64,000 nt of DNA from Solimonas flava DSM 18980 (GTDB taxonomy: Bacteria; Pseudomonadota; Gammaproteobacteria; Nevskiales; Nevskiaceae), in the NCBI RefSeq assembly GCF_000426685.1, contig NZ_AUFV01000007.1, positions 301,901 to 365,900 on the forward strand, read 5' to 3'. Shown here piece after piece: positions 1 through 10,365 of the stretch. Position 1 is the stretch's first letter. Each line of letters opens with the position of its first letter. The translations under genes and the position numbers were made by a program. The notes under the pieces were generated by a model that saw only the letters and a list, made by a program, of their open reading frames with translations, was not told the origin of the DNA and searched no databases.

Positions 1-1
1 G

Positions 2-1039
2 GTGCACGGCGGCGGCTTCTACCACTCGCAGAAATATCGCGTCGCGCCGCCGCAGCTGCCGGCGCAGCTGCACTGGTTCTACTGGGAGGCGTACAGCACC
101 TGGCTGACCGGCTTCTTCCTGCTCTGCGTGCTGTACTACGGCGCGCCGACGCTGTACCTGATCGACCCCGCGGTGCTCGCATTGGCGCCGTGGCAGGCGG
201 TCGCGATCGGCCTCGCCACGCTGGCCGGCGGCTGGCTGGTCTACGACGGCCTGTGCCGTTCGCCGCTGGGCCGCCACGAGCGCGCGCTGGCCGCGGTGCT
301 CGCCGTGCTGCTCGGGCTCGCCGCCTGGGGCCTGTGCGCGGTGTTCAGCGGCCGCGGCGCGTACATCCACTTCGGCGCGCTGCTCGGCACGATGATGGTC
401 GCCAACGTCTTCTTCGTGATCATTCCCGGCCAGCGCCGCTCGGTCGCGGCGATGCGCGAGGGCCGCGAGCCCGATCCGCGCGACGGCGCGCGCGGCAAGC
501 AGCGCTCGGTGCACAACACCTATTTCACGCTGCCGGTGCTGTTCACGATGATCAGCAATCATTACGCCTCGACCTACGGCTCCGAGCACAAGGTGCTGGC
601 GCTGATCGGCCTGGCGCTGGCCGGCGCCGCGATCCGCGCCTGGTTCGTGATGCGCCACAAGGCGCACGAGCGCGGCGGCCGCACGCCGCTGTGGCCGGCG
701 CTGCTGGGCCTGGCGGCGATCGCCGCGGTGATCGTGCTGCTGCGCCCGGTGCCGGCCGCCGCCACCGCCGGCGCGGCCGCGGCGCCGCCGTTCGCGCAGG
801 TCGAGGCGATCGTCGTGCAGCGCTGCGCCGGCTGCCACGCCGAGCATCCGAGCTTCGCCGGTTTCGTCGCGCCGCCCAAGGGCGTGATGCTGGAAACGCC
901 CGAGCATCTGCAGCAGCACCTGACGACGATGCGCCAGCAGCTGCTGGCCAGGACCATGCCGCTCGGCAATCTGACGCAGATGACGGACGCCGAACGGCAG
1001 ACCGTGCTCGACTGGATCGACCGCGGAGCGCCGCAATGA
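2..1039 (+). CDS. puuD: urate hydroxylase PuuD, C-terminal part (5' end outside window)
   Basis: Membrane-bound urate oxidation to 5-hydroxyisourate, the entry step of urate breakdown. The open frame runs off the left edge. It starts inside the conserved HGGGFYHSQKY segment of PuuD proteins, so roughly the first 60 residues are missing and the GTG at base 2 is internal. Several hydrophobic helices follow (around residues 35-55, 62-80, 95-115, 120-140, 200-215, 232-250 of the visible part). The C-terminal 80 residues form a periplasmic cytochrome c domain with a CAGCH haem motif near residue 275. This two-part layout (DUF989-type membrane domain plus cytochrome c) is the PuuD signature. It lies 40 bp ahead of guanine deaminase in the same orientation, at the head of the purine operon. 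Family assignment is firm; the true start cannot be seen. Confidence 0.87.
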   Translation: MHGGGFYHSQKYRVAPPQLPAQLHWFYWEAYSTWLTGFFLLCVLYYGAPTLYLIDPAVLALAPWQAVAIGLATLAGGWLVYDGLCRSPLGRHERALAAVLAVLLGLAAWGLCAVFSGRGAYIHFGALLGTMMVANVFFVIIPGQRRSVAAMREGREPDPRDGARGKQRSVHNTYFTLPVLFTMISNHYASTYGSEHKVLALIGLALAGAAIRAWFVMRHKAHERGGRTPLWPALLGLAAIAAVIVLLRPVPAAATAGAAAAPPFAQVEAIVVQRCAGCHAEHPSFAGFVAPPKGVMLETPEHLQQHLTTMRQQLLARTMPLGNLTQMTDAERQTVLDWIDRGAPQ

Positions 1040-1079
1040 CGGCGCGCATGGAACGTCGCGGCGGCGCGGAGGGTGGGGC

Positions 1080-2402
1080 ATGAGCCTGCAGGCCCACCGC
1101 GGCGCGCTGCTGCATTTCTCCGGTGACCCCGGCGATCACGACGACGCCGGCCGCTACCACTACCACGAGGACGGCCTGCTGCTGGTCGAGGACGGCCGCA
1201 TCGCCGCCGCCGGGCCCGCCGCCGAACTGCTGCCGGCGCTGCCGGACGGCACGACGATCGTCGATCACGGCACCGATCTGCTGCTGCCCGGCCTGATCGA
1301 CACGCACATCCACTTTCCGCAGACCGAAGTGATCGGCTCGGCCGGCCGCGATCTGCTCGACTGGCTGGAGCACTACATCTTCGCCGTCGAGGCGCGTTTC
1401 GGCGATTACGCCTACGCCAGCGAGGTCGCCGAGGTCTTCCTCGACGAACTGCTGCGCAACGGCACGACCACGGCGCTGGTGTTCTGCACCGTGCACAAGG
1501 CCTCGGCCGAAGCGTTCTTCGCCGCCGCCGAGCGCCGCGGCCTGCGCATGATCGCCGGCAAGGTGCTGATGGACCGCAATTGCCCGGACAACCTGCGCGA
1601 CACCGCCGGCGACGGCGAGCGCGAGACGCGCGAGCTGATCGAGACTTGGCACGGCCGCGGCCGCCTCGCGGTGGCGATCACGCCGCGCTTCGCGCCGACC
1701 TCGACGCCGGCGCAGCTGGCCGCCGCCGGACGCCTGGCGCGCGACTATCCCGACACCTATATCCACAGCCATCTGGCCGAGAACCTCGGCGAGATCGCCT
1801 GGGTCCGCGAGCTGTTCCCGGAGCGGCGCAGCTACCTCGACGTCTACGACCACTACGGCCTGCTGCGCGAGCGCGCGATCTACGCGCACTGCATCCATCT
1901 CGACAGCGTCGACCGCCGGCGCATGGCCGACTGCGGCGCCTGCGCCGCACATGCGCCGACCTCGAACCTGTATCTCGGCAGCGGCCTGTTCGACTTCGCC
2001 GCCAGCGACGAGGCCGGCCTGCGCTTCGGCGTCGCCACCGACGTCGGCGGCGGCACCAGCTTCTCAATGCTGCGCACGCTCGGCGAGGCGTACAAGGTCG
2101 CGCAGCTGCGCGGCCAGCGCCTGACGCCGCTGCGCGCGTTCTATCTCGCGACGCTCGGCAACGCGCGCGTGCTGCAGCTGCAGAACCGCATCGGCTCGTT
2201 CGCGGCCGGCTGCGAGGCGGATTTCATCGCCATCGACTGGCAGGCGACGCCGCTGCTCGCGCGGCGCATCGCCGGCTGCCGGACCTTGAGCGAAAAACTG
2301 CTCGTGCTGATGACGCTCGGCGACGAGCGCGCGGTGCGGCGTACCTATATCGGCGGCACGGAAGCCGCCGCCAGAGCCGGACAGGACGGGGGAGTGGCAT
2401 GA
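1080..2402 (+). CDS. guaD: guanine deaminase
   Basis: Hydrolytic deamination of guanine to xanthine in the cytoplasm, feeding xanthine dehydrogenase. The 440-residue protein is a full-length amidohydrolase-superfamily enzyme. The zinc ligands are recognisable: H76 and H78 in DTHIHF, a histidine in HSHLAEN, another in YAHCIHL, and the aspartate in ATDVGGGTS. The QTEVIGSAGRDLLDWLEHY stretch is typical of bacterial GuaD rather than of the related 8-oxoguanine deaminases. The ATG is preceded by GGAGGGTGGGGC, which contains a good ribosome-binding site. Its TGA overlaps the ATG of the GntR gene (ATGA), so the two are translationally coupled. Confidence 0.93.
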   Translation: MSLQAHRGALLHFSGDPGDHDDAGRYHYHEDGLLLVEDGRIAAAGPAAELLPALPDGTTIVDHGTDLLLPGLIDTHIHFPQTEVIGSAGRDLLDWLEHYIFAVEARFGDYAYASEVAEVFLDELLRNGTTTALVFCTVHKASAEAFFAAAERRGLRMIAGKVLMDRNCPDNLRDTAGDGERETRELIETWHGRGRLAVAITPRFAPTSTPAQLAAAGRLARDYPDTYIHSHLAENLGEIAWVRELFPERRSYLDVYDHYGLLRERAIYAHCIHLDSVDRRRMADCGACAAHAPTSNLYLGSGLFDFAASDEAGLRFGVATDVGGGTSFSMLRTLGEAYKVAQLRGQRLTPLRAFYLATLGNARVLQLQNRIGSFAAGCEADFIAIDWQATPLLARRIAGCRTLSEKLLVLMTLGDERAVRRTYIGGTEAAARAGQDGGVA

Positions 2403-3145
2403 GCAAGACAACGACAAGCGGACGCAAGCCCGCCAGGCGCGTGGCAGTGGCCGCGCCGGTGGCCGCAGTGCCGGGCGCCAGCGCCATCGACGTGGCCTAC
2501 GAGCGCATCTACGCGGCGATCATCGACCACAGCCTGCCGCCGGGCGCGCGCCTGGTCGAGAATCGTCTGTGCGAGATCTTCGGCCTCGGCCGCACGCGCG
2601 TGCGGCAGGTGCTGCAGAAGCTCGCCAGCGAACGGCTGGTGACGCTGCTGCCGAACCGCGGCGCGATCGTGACCCTGCCGACCGTGCAGGAAGCGCTCGA
2701 CATCTTCGAGGCGCGACGCCTGATCGAACCGGCGATCGTCGCGCGCTTCGTCGAGAAGGCCTCGCGCGCCGACCTGCAGCGCATCCGCGATCACCTGCAG
2801 AAGGAAAAGGCCGCCGCCAAGCGCAACGACCGGCGCATGGCGATCCGCCTGTCCGGCGAGTTCCACCTGATCATCGCCGAGTGCGCCGGCAACGCGACGC
2901 TGCTCGAACTGCTGCGCGAGCTGGTCTCGCGCTCATCGCTGATCATCGCCGTCTACCAGGAAGCGGCCACCACCTGCTGTCCGCCGGACGAGCATCAGGA
3001 ACTGGTCAGCGCGCTCGAGAAGCGCAGCCCGGACGCCGCCCAGCACATGCTGCATCACCTCGACCACGTGCTCGCCGATCTGCGCCTGCAGGAGCCGGCG
3101 GCGCCGGGCGTCGATCTGCTCGCCGTGCTCGGGGAGCCGGCATGA
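2399..3145 (+). CDS. GntR-family (FCD-type) transcriptional regulator of the purine operon
   Basis: Predicted DNA-binding regulator of 248 residues. A Lys/Arg/Thr-rich N-terminal tail of about 30 residues is followed by a winged helix-turn-helix (about residues 35-100; AYERIYAAII, then RTRVRQVLQKLASERLV and the PNRGAIV wing). The C-terminal alpha-helical FCD ligand domain contains the usual acidic/histidine metal ligands (SGEFHLIIAECAGN and the EHQELVSALE region). The gene overlaps guaD by four bases (ATGA) and the allantoinase gene by four bases, so it is embedded in the operon it most likely controls. The ligand is unknown; urate, xanthine or an allantoin-pathway intermediate are the obvious candidates. 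The long open frame extending upstream into guaD is out-of-frame shadow; this ATG fits the coupled arrangement. Confidence 0.88.
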   Translation: MSKTTTSGRKPARRVAVAAPVAAVPGASAIDVAYERIYAAIIDHSLPPGARLVENRLCEIFGLGRTRVRQVLQKLASERLVTLLPNRGAIVTLPTVQEALDIFEARRLIEPAIVARFVEKASRADLQRIRDHLQKEKAAAKRNDRRMAIRLSGEFHLIIAECAGNATLLELLRELVSRSSLIIAVYQEAATTCCPPDEHQELVSALEKRSPDAAQHMLHHLDHVLADLRLQEPAAPGVDLLAVLGEPA

Positions 3146-4074
3146 GCGCCTATCCGCGCGATCTGATCGGCTACGGCCGGCGGCCGCCGCATCCGCGCTG
3201 GCCGGGCGGGGCGCGCATCGCGCTGCAGTTCGTGCTCAACGTCGAGGAGGGCGCCGAGAACTGCGTGCTGCACGGCGACGCGGCGTCGGAAACCTTCCTG
3301 TCGGAAATGTTCAATCCGCCGGCGTTCCCGATGCGCCACCTGAGCATGGAATCGCTGTACGAGTACGGTTCGCGCGCCGGCTTCTGGCGTGTGGTGCGCG
3401 CCTTCGAAGCGCGCGGCCTGCCGCTGACGCTGTTCGCGGTCGCCAAGGCGCTGGCGCGCACGCCGGACGTGGTCGCCGTCGCCAAGGAACTGGATTTCGA
3501 GATCGCCTGCCACGGCCTGCGCTGGATCAGCTACCAGACGATGGACGAGGCGAGCGAGCGCGCGCACCTGCACGAGGCGGTCGCGCTGATGCAGGAGCTG
3601 ACCGGCGAGATGCCGCTCGGCTGGTATACCGGCCGCGACAGCCCGAACACGCGGCGTCTGGTCGTCGAGCACGGCGGCTTCGTCTACGACGCCGACTCCT
3701 ACGCCGACGACCTGCCGTACTGGACCCGGGTCGAGACCGCGCGCGGCAGCGTGCCGCATCTGGTCGTGCCGTACACGCTCGACAGCAACGACATGCGCTT
3801 CGCCTCGGCACAGGGCTTCGCGACCGGCGCCGAATTCTTCGACTACCTCAAGGACGCCTTCGACACGCTCTACGCGGAAGGCGATCCGGACGGCCTCGAC
3901 GCGCCGAAGATGCTGTCGATCGGCCTGCACAGCCGTCTGGTCGGCCGGCCGGCGCGCATCGCCGCGCTGCAGCGCTTCCTCGACTACGTGCAGGCGCACG
4001 ACAAGGTCTGGATCTGCCGGCGCATCGACATCGCCCGCCACTGGCAACAGCATTTCCCGGCGCCCGCCGCATGA
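3142..4074 (+). CDS. puuE: allantoinase PuuE (polysaccharide-deacetylase-like)
   Basis: Opens the allantoin ring to allantoate. The 310-residue protein begins with YPRDLIGYGRRPPHPRWPGG and continues with ALQFVLNVEEGAEN and MESLYEYGSRAGFWR, the hallmark segments of the metal-independent PuuE allantoinases (NodB/polysaccharide-deacetylase fold). These differ from the zinc amidohydrolase AllB. The ATG overlaps the TGA of the GntR gene and its own TGA overlaps the start of the next gene by four bases, so translation is coupled along the operon. It is followed directly by the allantoate-processing fusion, in pathway order. Confidence 0.92.
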   Translation: MSAYPRDLIGYGRRPPHPRWPGGARIALQFVLNVEEGAENCVLHGDAASETFLSEMFNPPAFPMRHLSMESLYEYGSRAGFWRVVRAFEARGLPLTLFAVAKALARTPDVVAVAKELDFEIACHGLRWISYQTMDEASERAHLHEAVALMQELTGEMPLGWYTGRDSPNTRRLVVEHGGFVYDADSYADDLPYWTRVETARGSVPHLVVPYTLDSNDMRFASAQGFATGAEFFDYLKDAFDTLYAEGDPDGLDAPKMLSIGLHSRLVGRPARIAALQRFLDYVQAHDKVWICRRIDIARHWQQHFPAPAA

Positions 4075-5816
4075 TCGATCTCGACGTTCTCAACCGCTGT
4101 CCGCTGCCGGCGTTCGTCGCGGCGCTCGACGGCATCTTCGAACACTCGCCGTGGATCGCCGAACAAACCGCCGCGCGGCGTCCGTTCGCGACGCGCTTCG
4201 CGCTGCTCGACGCGCTGTGCGCAACGATGTTCGAGGCGCCGCGCGAGGCGCAGCTGGCGCTGGTAGGCGCGCACCCCGAGCTGGCCGGCAGCGCGGCGAT
4301 GCGCGGTGAGCTGACCGCGGCCTCGACCTCCGAGCAGGCCGGCGCCGGGCTGACGCGGGCGCCGGCCGACGCGCTCGGCGAACTGCAGACGCTCAACGCC
4401 GCCTACCGCGAGAAGTTCGGTTTTCCGTTCGTGATTTCGGTCAAGGGCCGGCAGCGCGCCGACATCGTCGCCGAGCTGCGCCGCCGCCTCGCGCACGAAG
4501 CCGAGGCCGAGCTGCGCACGGCGCTGGTCGAGATTGCGCGTATCGCCGATTTCCGGCTCGCCGAGCGCTTCGCCGTCGACGACCTGGCGGCGGCCGGGCG
4601 CGAGATTCTGGCGATGGCCGAGGCGCTGGCGCGCTACAGCGAGCGCGACGACGCGCTGTGCTGCACCTATTTGTCCGCTGCGCATCAGGCCACGGCGCGC
4701 AAGCTGCGCGACTGGATGTTGCAGGCCGGCCTCGATGCGCAGATCGACGACGTCGGCAACGTCGTTGGCCGCTGGGCCAGCACGACGCCGGGCGCGAAGA
4801 CGCTGATCAGCGGCTCGCACTACGACACCGTCACCGATGCCGGCCGCTACGACGGCCGGCTCGGCATCCTGCTGCCGATCGTCGTCGCCGGCCTGCTGCG
4901 TCGCCGCGGCGTCGCGCTGCCGTTCGATCTGGAGATCATCGGCTTCGCCGAAGAGGAGGGCGTGCGCTTCAAGTCGACGTTCCTCGGCAGCAGCGCGGTC
5001 GCCGGCCGCTTCGATCCGGCGCTGCTGCAGCGCACCGACGCCGCCGGCGTCACGCTCGCCGAGGCGCTGCGCGGCGCCGGTCACGATCCGGCGCGGATCG
5101 CGGCGCTGGCCCGCGATCCGGCGCAGCTGCTCGGCTACGTCGAGGTGCATATCGAGCAGGGCCCGGTGCTGCTCGACGAGAACCTCGCGCTCGGCGTCGT
5201 CACCGCGATCGCCGGCAGCCGCCGCTTCCGCGTCGCGATCCGCGGCCGCGCCGGACATGCCGGCACGGTGCCGATGTATCTGCGCCAGGACGCCGCCGCC
5301 GGCGCCGCCGAGATCGTGCTCGCCGTCGAGCGCCTGTGCAGCGGCACGCCGGGCCTGGTCGGCACCGTCGGCCGTCTCGAAGTGCCGGACGGCGCCGTCA
5401 ACGTCGTGCCGGGCCGCTGCGAACTGAGCATCGACATTCGCGCGCCGAGCGACGCGACGCGCGACGCCGCGGTCGACGCGGTGCTGGCCGAGATCGCCGC
5501 GGTCGCGGCGCGGCGCAAGCTGCGCATCGAGCCCGAGGAGATCGTGCACGCCGACGCCACGCCCTGCGCGCCGGCGCTGCAGCGACGCCTCGACGCGGCG
5601 ATCCGCGCCGTCACCGGCGCCGCGCAAAGCCGCCATCTGCCGAGCGGCGCCGGCCACGACGCGATGATGATGGCGACCCTGACCGGGATCGGCATGCTGT
5701 TCGTGCGCTGCGGCGCCGGCGGCGTCAGCCACAACCCCGAAGAAAGCCTCAGCGCCGACGACGCCGCGCTTGCCGCGGCGGCGTTCGCGCACTTCCTGCA
5801 GGACGACACGCCCTGA
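4071..5816 (+). CDS. OHCU decarboxylase / allantoate amidohydrolase fusion
   Basis: Two consecutive ureide-pathway enzymes in one 581-residue chain. Residues 1-165 are a UraD-type 2-oxo-4-hydroxy-4-carboxy-5-ureidoimidazoline decarboxylase. The catalytic histidine is present at H68 (AHPELAG), the glutamate at E88 (STSEQAGAG), and the FGFPFVISVKGR segment is intact. Residues 170-581 are an M20 family allantoate amidohydrolase/carbamoylase: ISGSHYDTV holds metal ligands, then FAEEEGVRFKS, VEVHIEQGP, RGRAGHAGTVPM (dimerisation/lid) and the late histidine in SGAGHDAMM. The first half yields allantoin and the second acts on allantoate after PuuE, so the fusion brackets the PuuE step. ATG overlaps the puuE stop. 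A 5-hydroxyisourate hydrolase is not seen in the window. Confidence 0.9.
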   Translation: MIDLDVLNRCPLPAFVAALDGIFEHSPWIAEQTAARRPFATRFALLDALCATMFEAPREAQLALVGAHPELAGSAAMRGELTAASTSEQAGAGLTRAPADALGELQTLNAAYREKFGFPFVISVKGRQRADIVAELRRRLAHEAEAELRTALVEIARIADFRLAERFAVDDLAAAGREILAMAEALARYSERDDALCCTYLSAAHQATARKLRDWMLQAGLDAQIDDVGNVVGRWASTTPGAKTLISGSHYDTVTDAGRYDGRLGILLPIVVAGLLRRRGVALPFDLEIIGFAEEEGVRFKSTFLGSSAVAGRFDPALLQRTDAAGVTLAEALRGAGHDPARIAALARDPAQLLGYVEVHIEQGPVLLDENLALGVVTAIAGSRRFRVAIRGRAGHAGTVPMYLRQDAAAGAAEIVLAVERLCSGTPGLVGTVGRLEVPDGAVNVVPGRCELSIDIRAPSDATRDAAVDAVLAEIAAVAARRKLRIEPEEIVHADATPCAPALQRRLDAAIRAVTGAAQSRHLPSGAGHDAMMMATLTGIGMLFVRCGAGGVSHNPEESLSADDAALAAAAFAHFLQDDTP

Positions 5817-5824
5817 ATCCCGAC

Positions 5825-7111
5825 ATGACTTCCGTTTCTCTTCCGTCTTCCGTCCAGGCCGCGCTCGGCGCCGCCGTCGACGCCGAGTTCGACGCCGCCT
5901 GCGCGTTTCTCGCCGAGCTGGTGCGCGTGCCCAGCGACAACCCGCCGGGCGATTGCGCTGCGCACGCCGCCCGCACGCAGCAGCTGCTCGAAGCGCTCGG
6001 CTATGCCGTCGAAACCGATCCGGTGCCGCAGGCCGAAGTCGAGGCGGTCGGCATGATCGCGGCGACCAATCTGATCGTCCGCCAGCGCTTCGGCGACGGC
6101 GGGCCGTGCATCGCGCTGAACGCGCACGGCGACGTGGTGCCGCCGGGCCTGGGCTGGAGCGAGGACCCGTACGGCGCCGTGGTGCGCGACGAGCCGGGCC
6201 ACGGGCCGACGATGTACGGCCGCGGCGTCGCCGTCAGCAAATCGGATTTCGCGACCTACACCTACGCGCTGCGCGCGCTGCAGCGCGTCGCCGCGAGCTG
6301 GCCGCTGCGCGGCCAGGTCGAGCTGCACTTCACCTATGACGAGGAGACCGGCGGCGACATCGGCCCGCGGCGCCTGCTCGAACAGAAACTGTCGCGGCCC
6401 GACTACGCGATCTGCGCCGGCTTTCCGTACGCGGTGACGACCGCGCACAACGGCTGCCTGCACCTCGAAGTGACGGTGCACGGCAAGCAGGGCCACGCCG
6501 CGATGCCGGCGTCCGGCGTCGACGCGCTCGAAGCGGCGACGCGCCTCCTCGGCGTGCTCTACGCCGCGCGCGCCGAGATGGCGAAGATTCATTCGCAGAC
6601 GCCGGGCATCGACCATCCGACGCTCAACGTCGGCCTGATCTCCGGCGGCATCAATACCAACGTGGTGCCGGACCTCGTCCGCTTCCGCCTCGACCGCCGC
6701 ATCATTCCGGAAGAGTCCTTCGACACGGTCGAGGCCCAGCTGCGCGCGCTGATCGGCGATACCGCCGCGGCGCTGCCAGGCATTCGCGTCGAGATCCGCC
6801 GCGTGCTGCAGGCGCTGCCGCTGGTGCGCCTGCCCGGCGCCGACCGGCTGATCGACGCGCTGGAGCGTTACGGCAGCGAGATCTTCGCCACGCCGGTCGG
6901 CGAGCATGGCGTGCCGCTGTATACCGACGCGCGTCACTACGCCGCCGCCGGCATTCCGACCGTGCTCTACGGCGCCGGCCCGCGCACGCTCGGCGAGGCC
7001 AACGGCCACGCGGCGAACGAGAAGCTGCGTCTCGAAGACCTGCGGCGCGCGACCAAGGTCGTCGCCTGCACGCTGGCCGAACTGCTGGCCGCAGCGGGCG
7101 CCGCGGCGTGA
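5825..7111 (+). CDS. M20 family metallohydrolase, substrate unknown
   Basis: A 428-residue zinc hydrolase of the ArgE/DapE/M20 type. Metal-ligand motifs are present: NAHGDVVPPG, YGRGVAVSKSDFATY, DEETGGDIGP and a late histidine in TDARHYAAAG. A lid domain with HGKQGHAAMP lies in the middle. It starts 8 bp after the fusion gene and closes the purine operon, so a ureide-pathway role, for example on a ureidoglycolate-type or carbamoyl intermediate, is possible, but no motif proves it. A peptidase or deacylase role is an alternative. A strong GC hairpin spans its stop codon. Confidence 0.8.
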   Translation: MTSVSLPSSVQAALGAAVDAEFDAACAFLAELVRVPSDNPPGDCAAHAARTQQLLEALGYAVETDPVPQAEVEAVGMIAATNLIVRQRFGDGGPCIALNAHGDVVPPGLGWSEDPYGAVVRDEPGHGPTMYGRGVAVSKSDFATYTYALRALQRVAASWPLRGQVELHFTYDEETGGDIGPRRLLEQKLSRPDYAICAGFPYAVTTAHNGCLHLEVTVHGKQGHAAMPASGVDALEAATRLLGVLYAARAEMAKIHSQTPGIDHPTLNVGLISGGINTNVVPDLVRFRLDRRIIPEESFDTVEAQLRALIGDTAAALPGIRVEIRRVLQALPLVRLPGADRLIDALERYGSEIFATPVGEHGVPLYTDARHYAAAGIPTVLYGAGPRTLGEANGHAANEKLRLEDLRRATKVVACTLAELLAAAGAAA

Positions 7112-7123
7112 ACGCCGCGGCGC
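7098..7123 (+). terminator. GC hairpin at end of purine operon
   Basis: GCGCCGCGGCGT and ACGCCGCGGCGC form a perfect 12-bp inverted repeat separated by two bases, straddling the stop codon of the M20 gene and facing the convergent adenine deaminase gene. There is no T-run, so it may stabilise transcript ends or act in both directions rather than be a classical Rho-independent terminator. Confidence 0.45.
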
Positions 7124-7140
7124 GCCGGATGTCGCGGCGC

Positions 7141-9200
<2,060 letters not shown>

Positions 9201-9249
9201 GCGGCACTGCGCCGCCGTTCGAAGTCGAGCCCCACGACCGGAGAAACCG

Positions 9250-10356
9250 ATGCGAATTTCATCCCGTTCCGCTTGCGCGGCAGCGTTGCTGCTGCTCGGC
9301 GCCAGCGTCGCCGCCGCGGCTGCCGAACCGCCGCTGCCGCCGCCGGCGCAGCCCGCCGCGCGCATCGCCGTGCGCATGGTCGTCGTCGCCAATTTCGAGA
9401 ACGGCCAGGATCGCGGCGACAAGCCCGGTGAATACCAGCTGTGGGTCGAGCGCGAGCATCTCGACGAAACGATCAGCGACGTGCGCGGCGCGATGCGCGG
9501 CATCCGCCGCAACGCCGACGGTCTCTACGGTCTGCTGCTGCGCGATCTCGACGCCTTCGTGCTCGATCCGCGCTTCGACCTGACCCGCACCTACTGGCTG
9601 TTCACCGGCATCTCCGGTGTCGATCCGAACGTCGCCTCGGTCGGCAGCGCCGCGTGGGCGCGCTGGGTCGTCAACGGCGACGAGCTGCGCGAGTTCGACG
9701 ATCGCGAGATTCCGGCCGACTGGCCCTACGGCTTGTTCGCGATCGGTGCGTCGAAGCCGAACGCGCTGCCGAGCGATCCGAACAGCTTCGGCGAAGCCGA
9801 GTCCGCCGACGATCTGGGCATGGCCTACCGGATGAATCCGGCGCTGACGCAGTGGGCCTACGCGCTGACGCGCGCGGTGAAGATTCCGGACACGCCGGCG
9901 CTCGCCGGGCAGCGCAAGGCCTGGAAGGGCTATCCGAACGCGCAGAAGCCACCGTTCGTGCTGCTCGGCGAAACGCTCGGCGCCAAGCGCTACTGGCACG
10001 GACCGGCACGCACGCACTGGGCCGAGGACTGGGTCAAGCTGTGGACGCACGGCCAGGGCCAGTTCGTGATGACCAACATGGAGAGCCAGGACGCGGCGCG
10101 GATGATGGACGAGTTCGGCAAGCTCGGTTACGTCGATCCGCAGCGCGTGCTGGTGCTGCGTACGGCGAGCAATCCGTCGATGCCGCCGCCGGGCGTCGAT
10201 CCGCTGGCCACCATCGGCGACGAGGCGCCGGGCCAGCTCGCCGCGTACGAGGCGAACTATCGCGTCGGCGTGCCGGTGATCCGCGAGATCCTCGCGCACT
10301 GGGATCGCTACGAGAACACCGTGCCGGGCAGCGCGCCGGCGAAGAAGAAGGATTGA
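9250..10356 (+). CDS. exported NUP-family purine nucleoside protein (paralogue A)
   Basis: A 368-residue member of the NUP family (PF06516, historically 'purine nucleoside permease'). An N-terminal Sec signal peptide (CAAALLLLGASVAAAAAEP) is followed by the family core: VVVANFENGQDRGDKPGEYQ, the DPRFDLTRTYWL segment, IPADWPYG, KGYPNAQKPPFVL, YWHGPARTHWAEDWVKLW and VLRTASNPSMPPPG. No transmembrane segment follows the signal peptide, which argues for a soluble periplasmic enzyme of nucleosidase type rather than a transporter. The ME of NMESQD and RTASN resemble the sugar- and base-contacting ME and RxxS(D/N) motifs of NP-I nucleosidases (inference). This copy differs from the other three, which have MEDSG(T/I). 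It lies 49 bp after the hydrolase gene and 9 bp before the exported deaminase. Confidence 0.85.
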   Translation: MRISSRSACAAALLLLGASVAAAAAEPPLPPPAQPAARIAVRMVVVANFENGQDRGDKPGEYQLWVEREHLDETISDVRGAMRGIRRNADGLYGLLLRDLDAFVLDPRFDLTRTYWLFTGISGVDPNVASVGSAAWARWVVNGDELREFDDREIPADWPYGLFAIGASKPNALPSDPNSFGEAESADDLGMAYRMNPALTQWAYALTRAVKIPDTPALAGQRKAWKGYPNAQKPPFVLLGETLGAKRYWHGPARTHWAEDWVKLWTHGQGQFVMTNMESQDAARMMDEFGKLGYVDPQRVLVLRTASNPSMPPPGVDPLATIGDEAPGQLAAYEANYRVGVPVIREILAHWDRYENTVPGSAPAKKKD

Positions 10357-10365
10357 GGTCCGATC

